Assembly: GCF_963678635.1 (NCBI RefSeq)
Contig: NC_087064.1
Span: 30,037,740-30,101,739 of the forward strand
DNA from: Symsagittifera roscoffensis
Taxonomy: Eukaryota; Xenacoelomorpha; Acoela; Convolutidae
Direction of reading: 5' to 3'
DNA length: 64,000 nucleotides
Positions 1-11,900 of this stretch are shown here, in pieces. The notes below the pieces were generated by a model that was not told the DNA's origin, did not search any database, and worked only from the letters and a program-made list of their open reading frames with translations. The position numbers and the translations under genes were made by a program. How positions within the stretch are numbered: position 1 is the stretch's first letter; each line of letters opens with the position of its first letter.

Positions 1-1003
1 ACATATATACCTACATACATCAGTTTATACATGAATACATACATACATACATACATACATACATACATACATACAAACATACATAGATTTATACAAATAT
101 ACATACAAACATACATACATACATACAAGCATAGATACATTCATACATACACACATACATACATACATACATACATACATACATACACACATACATACAT
201 ACATACATACATACATACATACATACATACATACATACATACATACATACATACATACATACATACATACATACATACATACATACATACATACATACAT
301 ACATACATACATACATACATACATACATACATACATACATAGATACATACATACATACATACATACATAAATACATACATACATACATACATACATACAT
401 ACATACATACATACATACATACATACATACATACATACATACATACATACATACATACATACATACATACATACATACATACATACATACATACATACAT
501 ACATACATACATACATAGATACATACATACATACATACATACATACATACATACATACATACATACATACATACATACATACATACATACATACATACAT
601 ACATACATACATACATACATACATACATACATACACACATACATACATACATACATACATACATACATACATACATACATACATACATACACACATACAT
701 ACATACATACATACATACATACATACATACATACATACATACATACATACATACATACATACATACATACATACATACATACATACATACATACATACAT
801 ACATACATACATACATACATACATACATAGATACATACATACATACATACATACATACATACATACATACATACATACATACATACATACATACATACAT
901 ACATACATACATACATACATACATACATACATACATACATACATACATACATACATACATACATACATACATACATACATACATACATACATACATACAT
1001 ACA

Positions 1004-1035
<32 letters not shown>

Positions 1036-1048
1036 AACATACATACAT
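1..1048. repeat. ACAT/ATGT tetranucleotide microsatellite (~1 kb)
   Basis: Almost pure tandem ACAT units run from about base 31 to 1048 with scattered single-base variants (ACAC, AGAT, AAAT). The long open frames here, which translate to a repeating YVCM or YIHT pattern, come from the 12-base repeat of the frame and are not genes. Confidence 0.98.
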
Positions 1049-1077
1049 TGGAAACTGTTATGGCCGATAAAGTGGTT

Positions 1078-1326
1078 GACTCGCTTTCCTCGCTCCAAAT
1101 TGGACTAAAACGCAAAAAAAAATTGAACCAGTTTTTCTCAACACTGAGAAAAAATTTGGAGAATTTTATAATGTCGTTCGAATCACGCTTGAAAGGGCTT
1201 GAATATGATATATCACTCGACTCATTCCGATAATTATTTGTGTTACCTATTTTTGCGTAAAAACAAAGAAAAAACTATAGCACACCCGAATACAACGATA
1301 CTACACATTTTTCAAATGGTCGGAAC
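1078..1326 (-). mobile_element. Repeat family 2 copy (Helitron-like relative), minus orientation
   Basis: Read on the minus strand it starts GTTCCGACCATTTGAAAA and continues through a CGGGTGTG block. Related copies lie at 10.8-11.07 kb and 54.76-55.02 kb, with a reverse-oriented interior fragment at 1.99-2.12 kb. Its first eight bases equal the start of the more abundant family 1, and it too is preceded by T residues. No protein is encoded. Confidence 0.6.
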
Positions 1327-1984
1327 AAAAAGATAAAAGTTTCGACGCTTTGAATCTATGGTCCATCGGATGATTCTGTTTGATTCTGTTGAATGACTTG
1401 ATTTGATTGAAGGGTTCATTACATTTTGCTACAATAAAATCATCATCAATTGTGCGTTAAAAAGTTTTATGATATCATTCTTAACGCAATCGCTGACTGC
1501 CCTGAAGATGCTCTTTCGGTCAAAGACGAAACTTGCAAAGCCGTTTATGTGCAAAAGAGATATCAAAGTTCAGCTCGTAAATTTATTATATCATCAACAC
1601 CTTTTACAAACTGTTGTAAAACCACTGGTATGATAAAAAGAAGAAAAAGAATATAAGCAAGAGTTCAGTTAGAAATTTAATCAAAGCTGTAACATTATGG
1701 ACTTTGACTGATATTTGACTGGTAATTTAATGAGCCACCTGAAATATGAAATGATTCACAACAATTATTACATCGTAAGTTTGACAACCAGATGTATTGT
1801 AATGGTTATCGAGTTAATACATGACATTTATCAGACAAAAAAAATCTGCGTTGATTTGAGCAAAATTAAATTCTAGTTCTTTCTGAGTAGAATTCCGAAT
1901 GTCTCTTAAAACATGTGGCTGTTCTGACCACTGAAAATCGGGAAGAGTTTGGTATTCGGATGTGTTTTAGTTTTTTCTTTTTTT
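1327..1984. other. AT-rich sequence without a supported gene
   Basis: Only short open frames are present. The frame at 1450-1656 contains four cysteines and a slightly GC-richer core (1485-1560), but has no convincing splice acceptor and no recognisable domain. Confidence 0.5.
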
Positions 1985-2125
1985 TTAACGCAAAATCAGG
2001 TACCACAAAAAAATATCGAACTGGATTGAGTGATATATCATAATAAAACCCTTTCAGTGATTATTCAAACGATTATTGGAAAGTTCCAAAAAAAAACATT
2101 CTCAGTGTAGAGAAACTGGCTTGAA
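1985..2125 (+). repeat. Family 2 fragment, plus orientation
   Basis: This is the reverse complement of the middle of the 1078-1326 copy: a TGAGTGATATATCATA block, then CCCTTTCAG, then a CTCAGTGTAGAG block, in matching order. Both ends are missing. Confidence 0.5.
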
Positions 2126-2570
2126 TTTTTTGATTGTTCATTTAGTTCTCGACCAAATAAAGTGCTGATAACTTGTTAAATTGGTCATTTAGGCAACAAA
2201 AACGTAACTTTTCCATACGGGATTTAGTTTTGAAAGCTATATTTGGCACTTCCTTGGCAAGAAAGTTTTTTTGAAAAATCTGAAAAATATTCTTAAAAAA
2301 TAGAAAAACTTCGAAATTTTAGTTTGAAATTTTTTCTCTTTTTTTGTTTTTTATTCTTTTTTGAAGACAACTGCTGTCGATGATGCATAATTTACTAACT
2401 TTTTACGCGTGTGTATAGTTTTATCATCACACCACGTACAAAAAACGACACTGTTTTGAAGAACTTAAAATTTCGGAAAACTTTTATTTGTTGTTGTTAT
2501 GAATATGTTGGGAACATTGTGTTACTTGAACTGCAACCTGCTATCCTTGTTTAATTATAGTTATATTTAG

Positions 2571-2924
2571 TGTCTAAATAAGACTGACCTCGAAGCTGCC
2601 TACACAATTGCCGACACTTCTTCTCTAACAGACGCCGAGCTAGTCGAACTATGTCCCGCCCTCCTCTACCGAGCCCTGGTTGCTGCCGAGTGCGCCCATG
2701 ATGACCATGACGAGGACCATGATGACCATACGGGAGAAACAACTGGGTATGGCTACAACTATGGAACTCTGGCTGTTTTGGTGATCAGTCTATCTCCCTT
2801 CCTGGGCGTTCCGCTGGTTTTCATGAAGCGTAACTCGCTTGTTCTGCAGATGATAATTCAGTTTTTGATTGCTGTCGGCGTTTCGGCACTGGGTTGCGAC
2901 TCTCTGCTTCACTTATGGCCTGAG
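2571..2924 (+). CDS. ZIP exon a: ectodomain end, TM1, TM2
   Basis: Encodes residues 1-118 of the visible protein. CPALL lies near residue 30, followed by an Asp/His cluster (HDDHDEDHDDH), TM1 from YGTLAVLV, and TM2 ending in LLHLWPE, the counterpart of the family's HLIPEA. The acceptor is taken as TTATATTTAG at 2570 because the frame has a TAG just before it; a second AG at 2560 would not stay open. The donor is GAG/GTTGG. The exon is 354 bp, phase 0 at both ends. Confidence 0.88.
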
Positions 2925-5900
2925 GTTGGAAAACTTTCGATAATTAAAAAAAAGGTTTAATTCTCACATTAAACTTTATTTTGTTCTCACTAAGATAGAC
3001 CGTCGTTGCGCAAGTAGTACAGATTTTTCCGACAACACAAATGTTACTTGGGACGTTCAAATGGCTAAGGAAAGACAAAAAACTGAAATAAAAAAGTTTC
3101 AAAAAAGTTATTATTGTTTTCTCGAAGTTTTTTAACGGTCAAATGACAATTTGCCCTATTCCAATTTACCCTTTATCTATTCACCCTGTGTCACTTTAAC
3201 CTACGTTCCAGTTCAAACTATTTCAGTTTACGCTCGTTCTACTATAATTTTGGAAAATCAGTTGAATTTTTGGAAATTTAACAAAATTTTGCTAAGTTGA
3301 CATTTAAAAACAACTCAATTGAGCGAAAATTATGAATGTTAAATGATTGAGTCTTTTTTACATCTATTTACAATGTTTGTTACGTAAAATTAAACGTAAA
3401 AACGTAATTAAACGTAAAAAATTGAAGAAAAAAAATTCCAAAGTTTGAAACTTTTTCTATGAAAATCATCCCCCCACACGCCATTTTAACTACAAAAGAA
3501 TAAATTTTGCTCTTTGTAACAAATCAATTATGGCAAATAAGCTTCTTTCAACCAATTTGGAACGATTTTAAGACGGATTAAATCTCCGCTTACGCGTTTA
3601 ATAGCGCGAAATATATCGCGCGTTAATTGTCCCAAATTAGCCAAAATTGTAATCTTTAAACCCTCATAACTTTACGAAAAATGATCACAGGTGAAATATC
3701 TTTTCAAATTTAAGCTCAGGACAACAATGCCTTTTGAATGATCTAAAAAAATTCCGTCAAAAATGGCTAGTTAAAAAGTCGAAATTTGTTTGAAGAAAAA
3801 AAAACCCACCCCGAGCACAAATATTCCGTTACTTTCGTATCGAAAGTCGGAACAACAATTTCGAAACTTTCTTTTTGAACTTAAGCAAACTTAATGCACG
3901 CCATTTAAACGGCAGAAAGATAATGCAGGATTTCACCTGATACGAGTAGTCGCGTTTATCATTTCAGGCGGTGGGCCTACATGGGCACAGCGAGGGAAGC
4001 CATGACGAGCATGCAGGCCATGGGGAGACTGAGACTGAAGGCGGCCATGACAGGACATACTTGTGGAGGACAATGGTCCTTGTAATCACTATTTATGTGT
4101 TCTACCTGTTCGAAAATCTCTTCTCGAAGATATTTCATCATAGACACTCACAATCAGTTAGTTCAGTATGCTGCAGCTACATAATAAATAAAGAGTCAAC
4201 ACGTGTCCACCCCCCCCCCACAGATTTCGCCCCTAATAAAAAGCCCGCAATGAATGTGTGACGTTCGAAATGTGTCACTAAAAATAAGAAGAACGAAGTG
4301 CATGAGGGGCGTTTTAAAAACATCTCTGTCAAAACCGGATAGTTAAGAGTCCACATAAGTCCGAAAAACACCTAGCAAAAAGTAACTTGTTCGATTAATA
4401 AAATAATTTAGCTTCCGATATACCTAAGTACCACGCCCCATGGTTAATAAAATTTTGTCATTTGATTGTTAAGAAAAAACATTTTGAACGTTCAAAACGT
4501 CTTAACACAGTGTTGTTTTTACTCACCGGTGAAAACATCCATGTATAGCTCAATCAAGACCAATCATAAGATTCATTAAAACTAAAAGCAAGGGCGGATT
4601 TAGGGAGGGGGGAGTCATGGATTTACGCAATTTTTTGGTCAAATTTTTCTAAAAAGTGCCTAAGAACGCCATTTTTGGCCTGTATTTTCAAAATTTTGCT
4701 TGCGGCGCAGAAAATTTGGCCCAAATAGTGGTAAAACAGTGCTTTGGGAGAGTTCGAAAAATCAATTTGGTCCACCTAAAAACAAGGTCGACAAAATTTT
4801 CGAGAAAATCCTAGATCCGCCCCTGACTGAAACGTACTATATTTCAGGAAGAGGAGACAACAAACTTTCCAGGTATTATTTGTCAAATTCAATTGTCGTT
4901 TACAAAATAGAACAGATAAATTGCACTTTTATTGTCTAACATAAAAAAGTAAATAAATAATTAGTTATTTGTAGAGTAACTCATTTAGATACATTGGGTG
5001 GAAAGGATGTCGAAAACAAAACTTCTGTTAAAATTTCTGGTCCAATGGAGGTAAGCTACTTTTTCTGCTTGGCGATAATTAACAATGAGTTTTATTTATA
5101 ACTGAATTCCATTTCCAGTTGACCAAAGAGGGCTCAAAGATTCTCGGAATCCCAAACGGTTTGTAGAAATTTGATTATCTCCATATATGACTCATAATAA
5201 CACTATTTAGGCAGAAAACTAAAACTAGAAGTTTTGTCAATAATTAGTTGAACCCCACATGCAACACGTCTGCTTTTTAATTTTTGATTTGTGGAATCCT
5301 AGTGTTTATCTTGTAAGAAACTTGTATGATAGCGGAATTTTTTGTAGGATGGCCAACCTGCGATCGGATGTTTTTTATTCATCTTGCAGTTTTTGAAGGA
5401 TTTTTTTAATTTCTTATATCATTCGAAAATTATTGTTGCTGTGAGCTCATGTTTAAAAAGATACTTCATATGTGGTCCTTTTTTGTAAAGTTATTGGGGT
5501 TTAAAAATCGCTTATTGGGCCAGTTTAGACAAATATTGCAAGATGCTTTTCGCACTGTAAACGCATATGTGGAGGCTTAATCCGTCGTGGAAGTCGTTCC
5601 CAATTGATTAAAGCAGGCTATAAGTTATCATTGCTACGCTACTGGGAGCCAAATCTATCACTTCCTATTTCATATGACGTGTGGGGAGATCATAAAAAGT
5701 TCTCAAAACATGAAAAATCATGAAAACCTTATCATTTTTTTCGGCAAAAACTGCTCAATAGGTTTTTTAAAGCTGTCGGAATATTCAAGGCTTCGGTCTG
5801 ATACAAGCAGTTTTGTTTGTTTTTTAAATCAGTGTAGGTTGAATACAAGACTGCTCATATATTGAGGAAAAACTCTGAAGGTTCCGACTGCCCCTTAATT

Positions 5901-8900
5901 CACATCGAATAATTTTTAGGAAACTGAAATTTTGAAAAACTATAAATTTGGACAAAATCAAGGATCAAGGATAAAAAAATTTTAAAGTTTGATTTTAGTG
6001 AAACGATATCTTCAATGAGGCATAAAATTTTTTTGCTGAAAACTATTATTTTAATCGCCGAAAATTGATTGAATATAAAAACCGCACCAAGCAAAAGTAT
6101 TCTGTTTGTTTTTTCGAAAGTCGGAACAAAAGTTTTGGTCGACCCTTTAAATCTCTGATCAATGTCTACTCAAGATCTCTTAACGGATGAGATCTCAATA
6201 AAAAAAACTGACTGTTTGAAATCATTGTCCGCGAATTTAATTTTTTTTTGTTTTTTTTGTTAACTAATAGAAGGTTGTTGTCTCAGAATTTGCGTTTGGA
6301 TTTAGAAAATGCTTATGTCAAATTTGATTTTTTTTTGCAGTCTGATTTTCAATTTTTGTAAACTCAATATAAAAATTTTGCTCCCCGAGTTGAGTTTCAT
6401 ACAAAAAATGCTATTCGCACATTTTATTACAATTTTTTTAAATAATTTTATGCGATGTCCCTTTACAAAAATAGCTGGTCATATAATTCGATACTTAAAA
6501 TCAGTGAAATGAGTGCTTGTCATACAACTCTTTTCTTACAATCAAACAATCCGTTTCTTAAAGAAACACGGGTACCAGTTTTGAAAGAAACCAGAATTAG
6601 TCTTTTCGTTTTGCTTCTTGTAGTATACAACAAATCTGACAAAAAACAAGCAATGGTTATCAGCCACAACATTTTCAATGAAAAAGATTTCTTGCAAAAA
6701 AATGTTCTTAGTTGTATTTCTGAGTAAAGTATAATCATTTTCGTTATGATTCTGTGTGAAGTTCAATACATCATCATTAGTAATCACAATCAGCAGTTTA
6801 ATCGGTGGTACTATTACTGAACTTAAAGTACAGGTTTTCTAATTTTCACAGACACAACAAAAGTGCTTTGGCCACAAAATCAAAATAAACTGCTGAACAC
6901 AAAACACAGCAAAGATATCTGGTTGCAAGTAGCGCAGAATGTTCCTACCACGTTTCCAGAATTTTTTCTTTCTTTTTTTGCTTCAAGTCAGTGTCTTTTT
7001 TGTCCGCTGTGCGATGATACAACTATAAGAACGCGTAGAAATGTATTGAGTTAGGCATAAACAAATCCAAAGGTCTTCAAAAAATAAATTTGAAAAAATG
7101 AAAAAAAAATTCGAATTTTCTTTAAACACTTTTTTAAACATTTTTTGCACACAAATTAAAAATATTTTGGAAAGATTTTGCCAGAGAAAAGCTAAGTGGA
7201 GCTTCCAAAACTAACTTCTCTTTAGTAAAATCAAGTTTTCTTGGCTTAAATTTTTATTTTTCATATATAACAAACGCTACTCGATCGTTTTACTCAACAC
7301 AAGAGATGTTTTTGGAGTTTTTAACTGTCGGCCAAATCATGATTAGAAGGGCTTTAGTATGATAAATCACTCAACTCTGTTCGATTACTTGCGGTTTTGA
7401 GTGGAAAACAAAAAATCTTGAACAAAAGTAACATAAAAAAATCTAAAAAAATCTAAAAATGGTCGGAACAAAATTTTTTTATTCATAGGAAAATACTAAC
7501 AATGCACGTTTCATTTATGGTAATCTGCGTAAAACGCCTTTCATACAGTTTTCTCTACGAATGGAGTTACATGAAATTGTATGACCAGAAAACTTCCATT
7601 CAAGAAAATGGTATGATATGAGTTTGTGTAAACTTATGTAAATGCAAAGCAAACTGCACTGTTCAATTGCGAAAGTTTCGAATAAGGATTGCGAACGACT
7701 AGTTTTGAATTAGGATTTTCATTTTCAGATATTCCAGTGGAATAAAAAACTACCTATCAATCTAGTTTCTCAAATGGGATTATTTAATAGAAAAAAAAAC
7801 ATAAAACATTTAATTTATTTTTGAAATTCAAGGAGTTTTAAAGTGATATAATTGTTCTCCGAAAATTGAAAATTGAAAAATAAGCAAAATAATAAAATGA
7901 TTTTTTTCTGGTTTTTTTTTTGAATTCTCTGACCCTTTTCCAAATGTCTGTTGGCTATGTTTTTGATATAGTTACTAGCATGTTGACTTTAATCTAGTTA
8001 ATTTAAGTGTGATGTATGGGCATGTGTTTAACTAATTCCTTGATATTAATAATTTTTCAAAAACTTTTCCTTTTTATACTCAAAGTTTGGTTCAAGTTTG
8101 GTTAGCTGCTCTACTTGCTACTTGCACAGCATATGGTCTCTTTTACTTCCTGGCCAAACTTCCTGTCTCGACTTTTGAAACTGACAATTCAATTTAATGT
8201 GTCTGGCCACGCGAAAAAAACTTCTCCAAATATCTTTGTTCTGTTTTTGAAATTTCTACAATATGTATTGCAACATTACAGATAAGTTTGTGACCGCCAT
8301 CACCATCGCGGCCGGAGATCTCCTCTGCAACTTCGTGGATGGAATGGCCATCGGAACAGGGTTCCAGTCATCTGGCTCCTCCGGACTCTCCTCCGCCATT
8401 GCCGTGTTCTGTCATGAATTGCCCCAAGAGTTGGCTAGCTTTGCCCTTCTTCTCGACATGAGTGAGTCAAATGAGATTTTGGGGTCTTACTAGATGAATT
8501 TTTTTGAAGTTGTTCTTTTCAGTTTTTTAAAGTTGTTTCAGAAGAGTGCGCATAAAAACTGCCAACTGATCCAAAAAAATTGCAATTTCAGAACAGAAAC
8601 AAACTATAACGTTTATTCTCCGAAAAAACTGCTTTTGACTGAAACTTGAAAAAAAGTTAATCCAGTGTTATCTAGTTTTGATACGATTTATTCTAATATG
8701 GCTAACGCGCGCCCACTTTCGAGCGCGGCGGTGAAGTGACTTAATCAAAAGGTAGGTGTTTCCAGGCGCCAACTATGATTTATCTGCGCTCGTTGTTTGC
8801 GTGCCAGGCAACATTACCCAGCCCAAACTAAATAACTAAGAAATAACTAAACAACAGTGGCTTTTTAAAAGGAACTGGGTAATGTTGCCTGGTACGCAAA

Positions 8901-11900
8901 TAACGAGCGCAGATGAATCATAGTTGGCGCCTGGAAACACCTACCTTTTGATTAAGTCACTTCACCGCCGCGCTTTTAACTCATAGAGGAACAGACGTGA
9001 CTTATCTTAACTCATCCCGCATCGGAGTTCCATTAATAAAAATCGATTATAATTGAGTTTGCTTGTCAGTGTCCACATATGTGAAAACAAATCGATTATA
9101 ATCAATTCGAAATGGATTATAATATTACTATTTTTCGAGGCAACAAAATCCTTTTTTCATCCATTATAATTGATTTTTGTTTCACTTTTATGGACACTGA
9201 TAATGAAACTAAATTATAATCGATTTTTTTTCCACTTTTCTGAGATACGAATTTCAACACACATAAAGTCTTTTCTACGTTTTAAACTAAAGTTGATTAA
9301 GTTAGTTACTTGTTGTTCAATGTAATTTTTTTCTGCCTAACTTTGATATTTTTGTTGCTTTTTTATGTTACTCAAAAACTGAATTTTGATCCGTTCAACA
9401 GTTTTGTAAAACTATTAGAAATATTGGGAGGGGGTGGGGTAAACTTGGAAGTGGAATAATCCGCCTTCCATTAAACCCCCCCCCCCTCCTAGCGTTTGCA
9501 CATTTACAACAACCCCTCCCCCGGGTGGAGGAGGGGATGGGTTCAGGTGGGGGGTTGTTCAGGCTGGTAGGGGACGTGATCAGGTGGGGGGTGTTTTTAG
9601 GTGGGGGAGGGGTTCAGTGGGGGGAGGGGAGCAAAGGGGCAAACGTTAGGGGGATTGAAGCATAGCAAAGGGGCAAACGTTAGGGGGGGGAGAGCTTAAC
9701 GGAATCTTTTTGCAATTTGAGTTTAGGTTTAGAAATGGGCTAGGCCATACAATCGCTTTGCAAAGTTTCCGCATAACCCACTTGATAAATGCAAAAATTC
9801 TTGCAAAGTTTTGCACGACGCGCAAAAGAAAAATAAAGTGGAAAAAATCCATTTCTATCTGATTTCCTACTTATTCTTAAATCCATTATAGTGGATTCCA
9901 AATGAATTATAATTTTGTTTTGGCGAGAAAAAATGGATAACATTTACAACTTTTTAGACCACGAAAACCCATTATAATCGATTTGTTATCACTTTTCTTA
10001 AATGCGAGATAGTTAGACCAGCGAACAAAACTTCGAATAAATCAGGAGCGGGAGGTCAACAGGTTTTCATTGTTTTGAAGTTGAATAAATGCGTTGAATT
10101 TTCACAGAAGTGCACTTGTTGGCCATCCTTGGGCTCAATCTGTTCTCTGCGCTGGGTGCGTTTGCGGGTCTCTACATCGCATCTGCCCTGTCAGAGCATG
10201 ACCACTTCATCGGCTACATGCAGGCCATAGCCGCAGGCGTTTTTCTCTACATCGCGTTCATGGACATGGTACGTGTTCAAGACCAATCAGTATAGCGGAT
10301 TTAGGGAGGGGGGATGGGAGGCGACACCCACCCCACCTCCCCTTTCGTACTATTTTAGGATATATTGTACATGGTACGTTTGAACGAAACAGGGTCTTTT
10401 TAGTGATTTGGTAGAACTCGGAAAATCAATTTAGTCGAATTAAAAAGAGGTCGACAAAATTATCGAAAAATTTCTGAAAATCTACCCCTCTTCTCCATTT
10501 CGAGAAAATCCTTGACCCGCTACTGAGACCAATGCAATCGAACTTACGTCAAAGAATGAAAGAAGGAAAGAACGAACGAAAAAAATTAAAGAAAAGAAAT
10601 AAATAAATATATTATCAAGTTATCAAATCAGCGTCATTTCAAGCTGTTCTCAAAATTAGTTTAAAATTGGAGAGGATAAAAAAGGGCAACAGCAATGTCC
10701 ACTAGACAAACGAGTAAAATTGCAATGAAAAAAAATTTAATTGCTAAAAAAACTCAAAAAAACTAATTTCATTTGATTGAAACTACGTTTTCAAGGCTTA
10801 AACTAAGTATAAATAAGCTGTTGTAAGCCTGCTCGCTCGCGCTTCACTCGCTCGAAATTAAAACGAAAATCAAAAAGTTAAAACATTTTTTCTCGATACT
10901 GAAAAAAAGTTTTGAAAAAGTTTAATGCCATTCAAATCACAACTGAAAGCGCTTCAATTTGGTAAATCAATCGATCCATTCTGATGACTGTATGTGGTAG
11001 CTAATTTTGCGAGAAAAAAACAAATACACACCCGAATACAAAGTTTCTCCACAATTTAAATGTTCGAAACCAAAAGCAAACGAATAAAAAATACTCCAGA
11101 AAAACAGATTGCATATTTGATCCCCTTAACTCCGTCATTACAATTAAGACAACTTGAAAACTATTTCAGGTCGTCCAATTTTGTCATTATTGACCTATAA
11201 CTTATATAAGGATCTTAAACGCCAATCAAAGGTAATTTAGTAAAAGCTCTTGCAGTCTTTTTTGTTTTCACTCAACAAAATCAACGTGGTTGGTCCAATG
11301 AAACTCATTCACTCATCTGCTCAAATAAAAAAGGCGAAAAGTAATTTGTGCGTACCCGTCATTTGGAAAAAAAAACAAAAAAAATACACCCAAAAACAAA
11401 ATTCCTCCAAGTTTCCTCAAATGGTAAGAACAAAGAAAAACTATTTAACTTGGACTAGTATTGAGGTTTTTGCTTAATTTAGTTATATCAAATCCTTAGC
11501 AGATATCGATTGCTGCCATTTAGCATACAACCAGTTAAAAAAAATTGAAAAACTGATAGACGAGGATGTCCAATTAAAAATTGATCAATGAAAATTACCA
11601 ACTTTAAAAGATAATAGGAAAAATTAGCAGAGAAAACTTCTCATAGGGTGATCAAGTTGTAGCATTGCTATACTTATGATTAACAAAAAAGAGTTTTTTT
11701 CTCAAACAATTGACTATTTCTATTCACAAACTGTTCACAACTCAACACAAAAGCAAAAGTTCCTTGAATATTGCTTTTGGTTTAAAATTGCTCAAAGTTT
11801 GAAAAGGCGGCAGAATGAACACTATTTTTATTTAAGCTTTCACAAAAAGAGACACAATGGCGGACTGATTTTTGCCTAATCAATAAAAAAATATTGACTT

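Noticed and set aside
25-1115. Open frames of 300+ residues with YVCM/YIHT repeats
   Set aside because: They are translations of the ACAT microsatellite, whose 12-base period contains no stop in several frames.
1403-1656. Possible upstream ZIP exon (frames with four Cys at 1450-1656)
   Set aside because: No convincing acceptor or donor, no recognisable ectodomain motif, and it overlaps AT-rich repeat-like DNA.
8083-8197. Hydrophobic plus-strand frame before ZIP exon e
   Set aside because: It looks membrane-like, but exons d and e already join in phase and reproduce the normal ZIP loop-to-TM4 transition.
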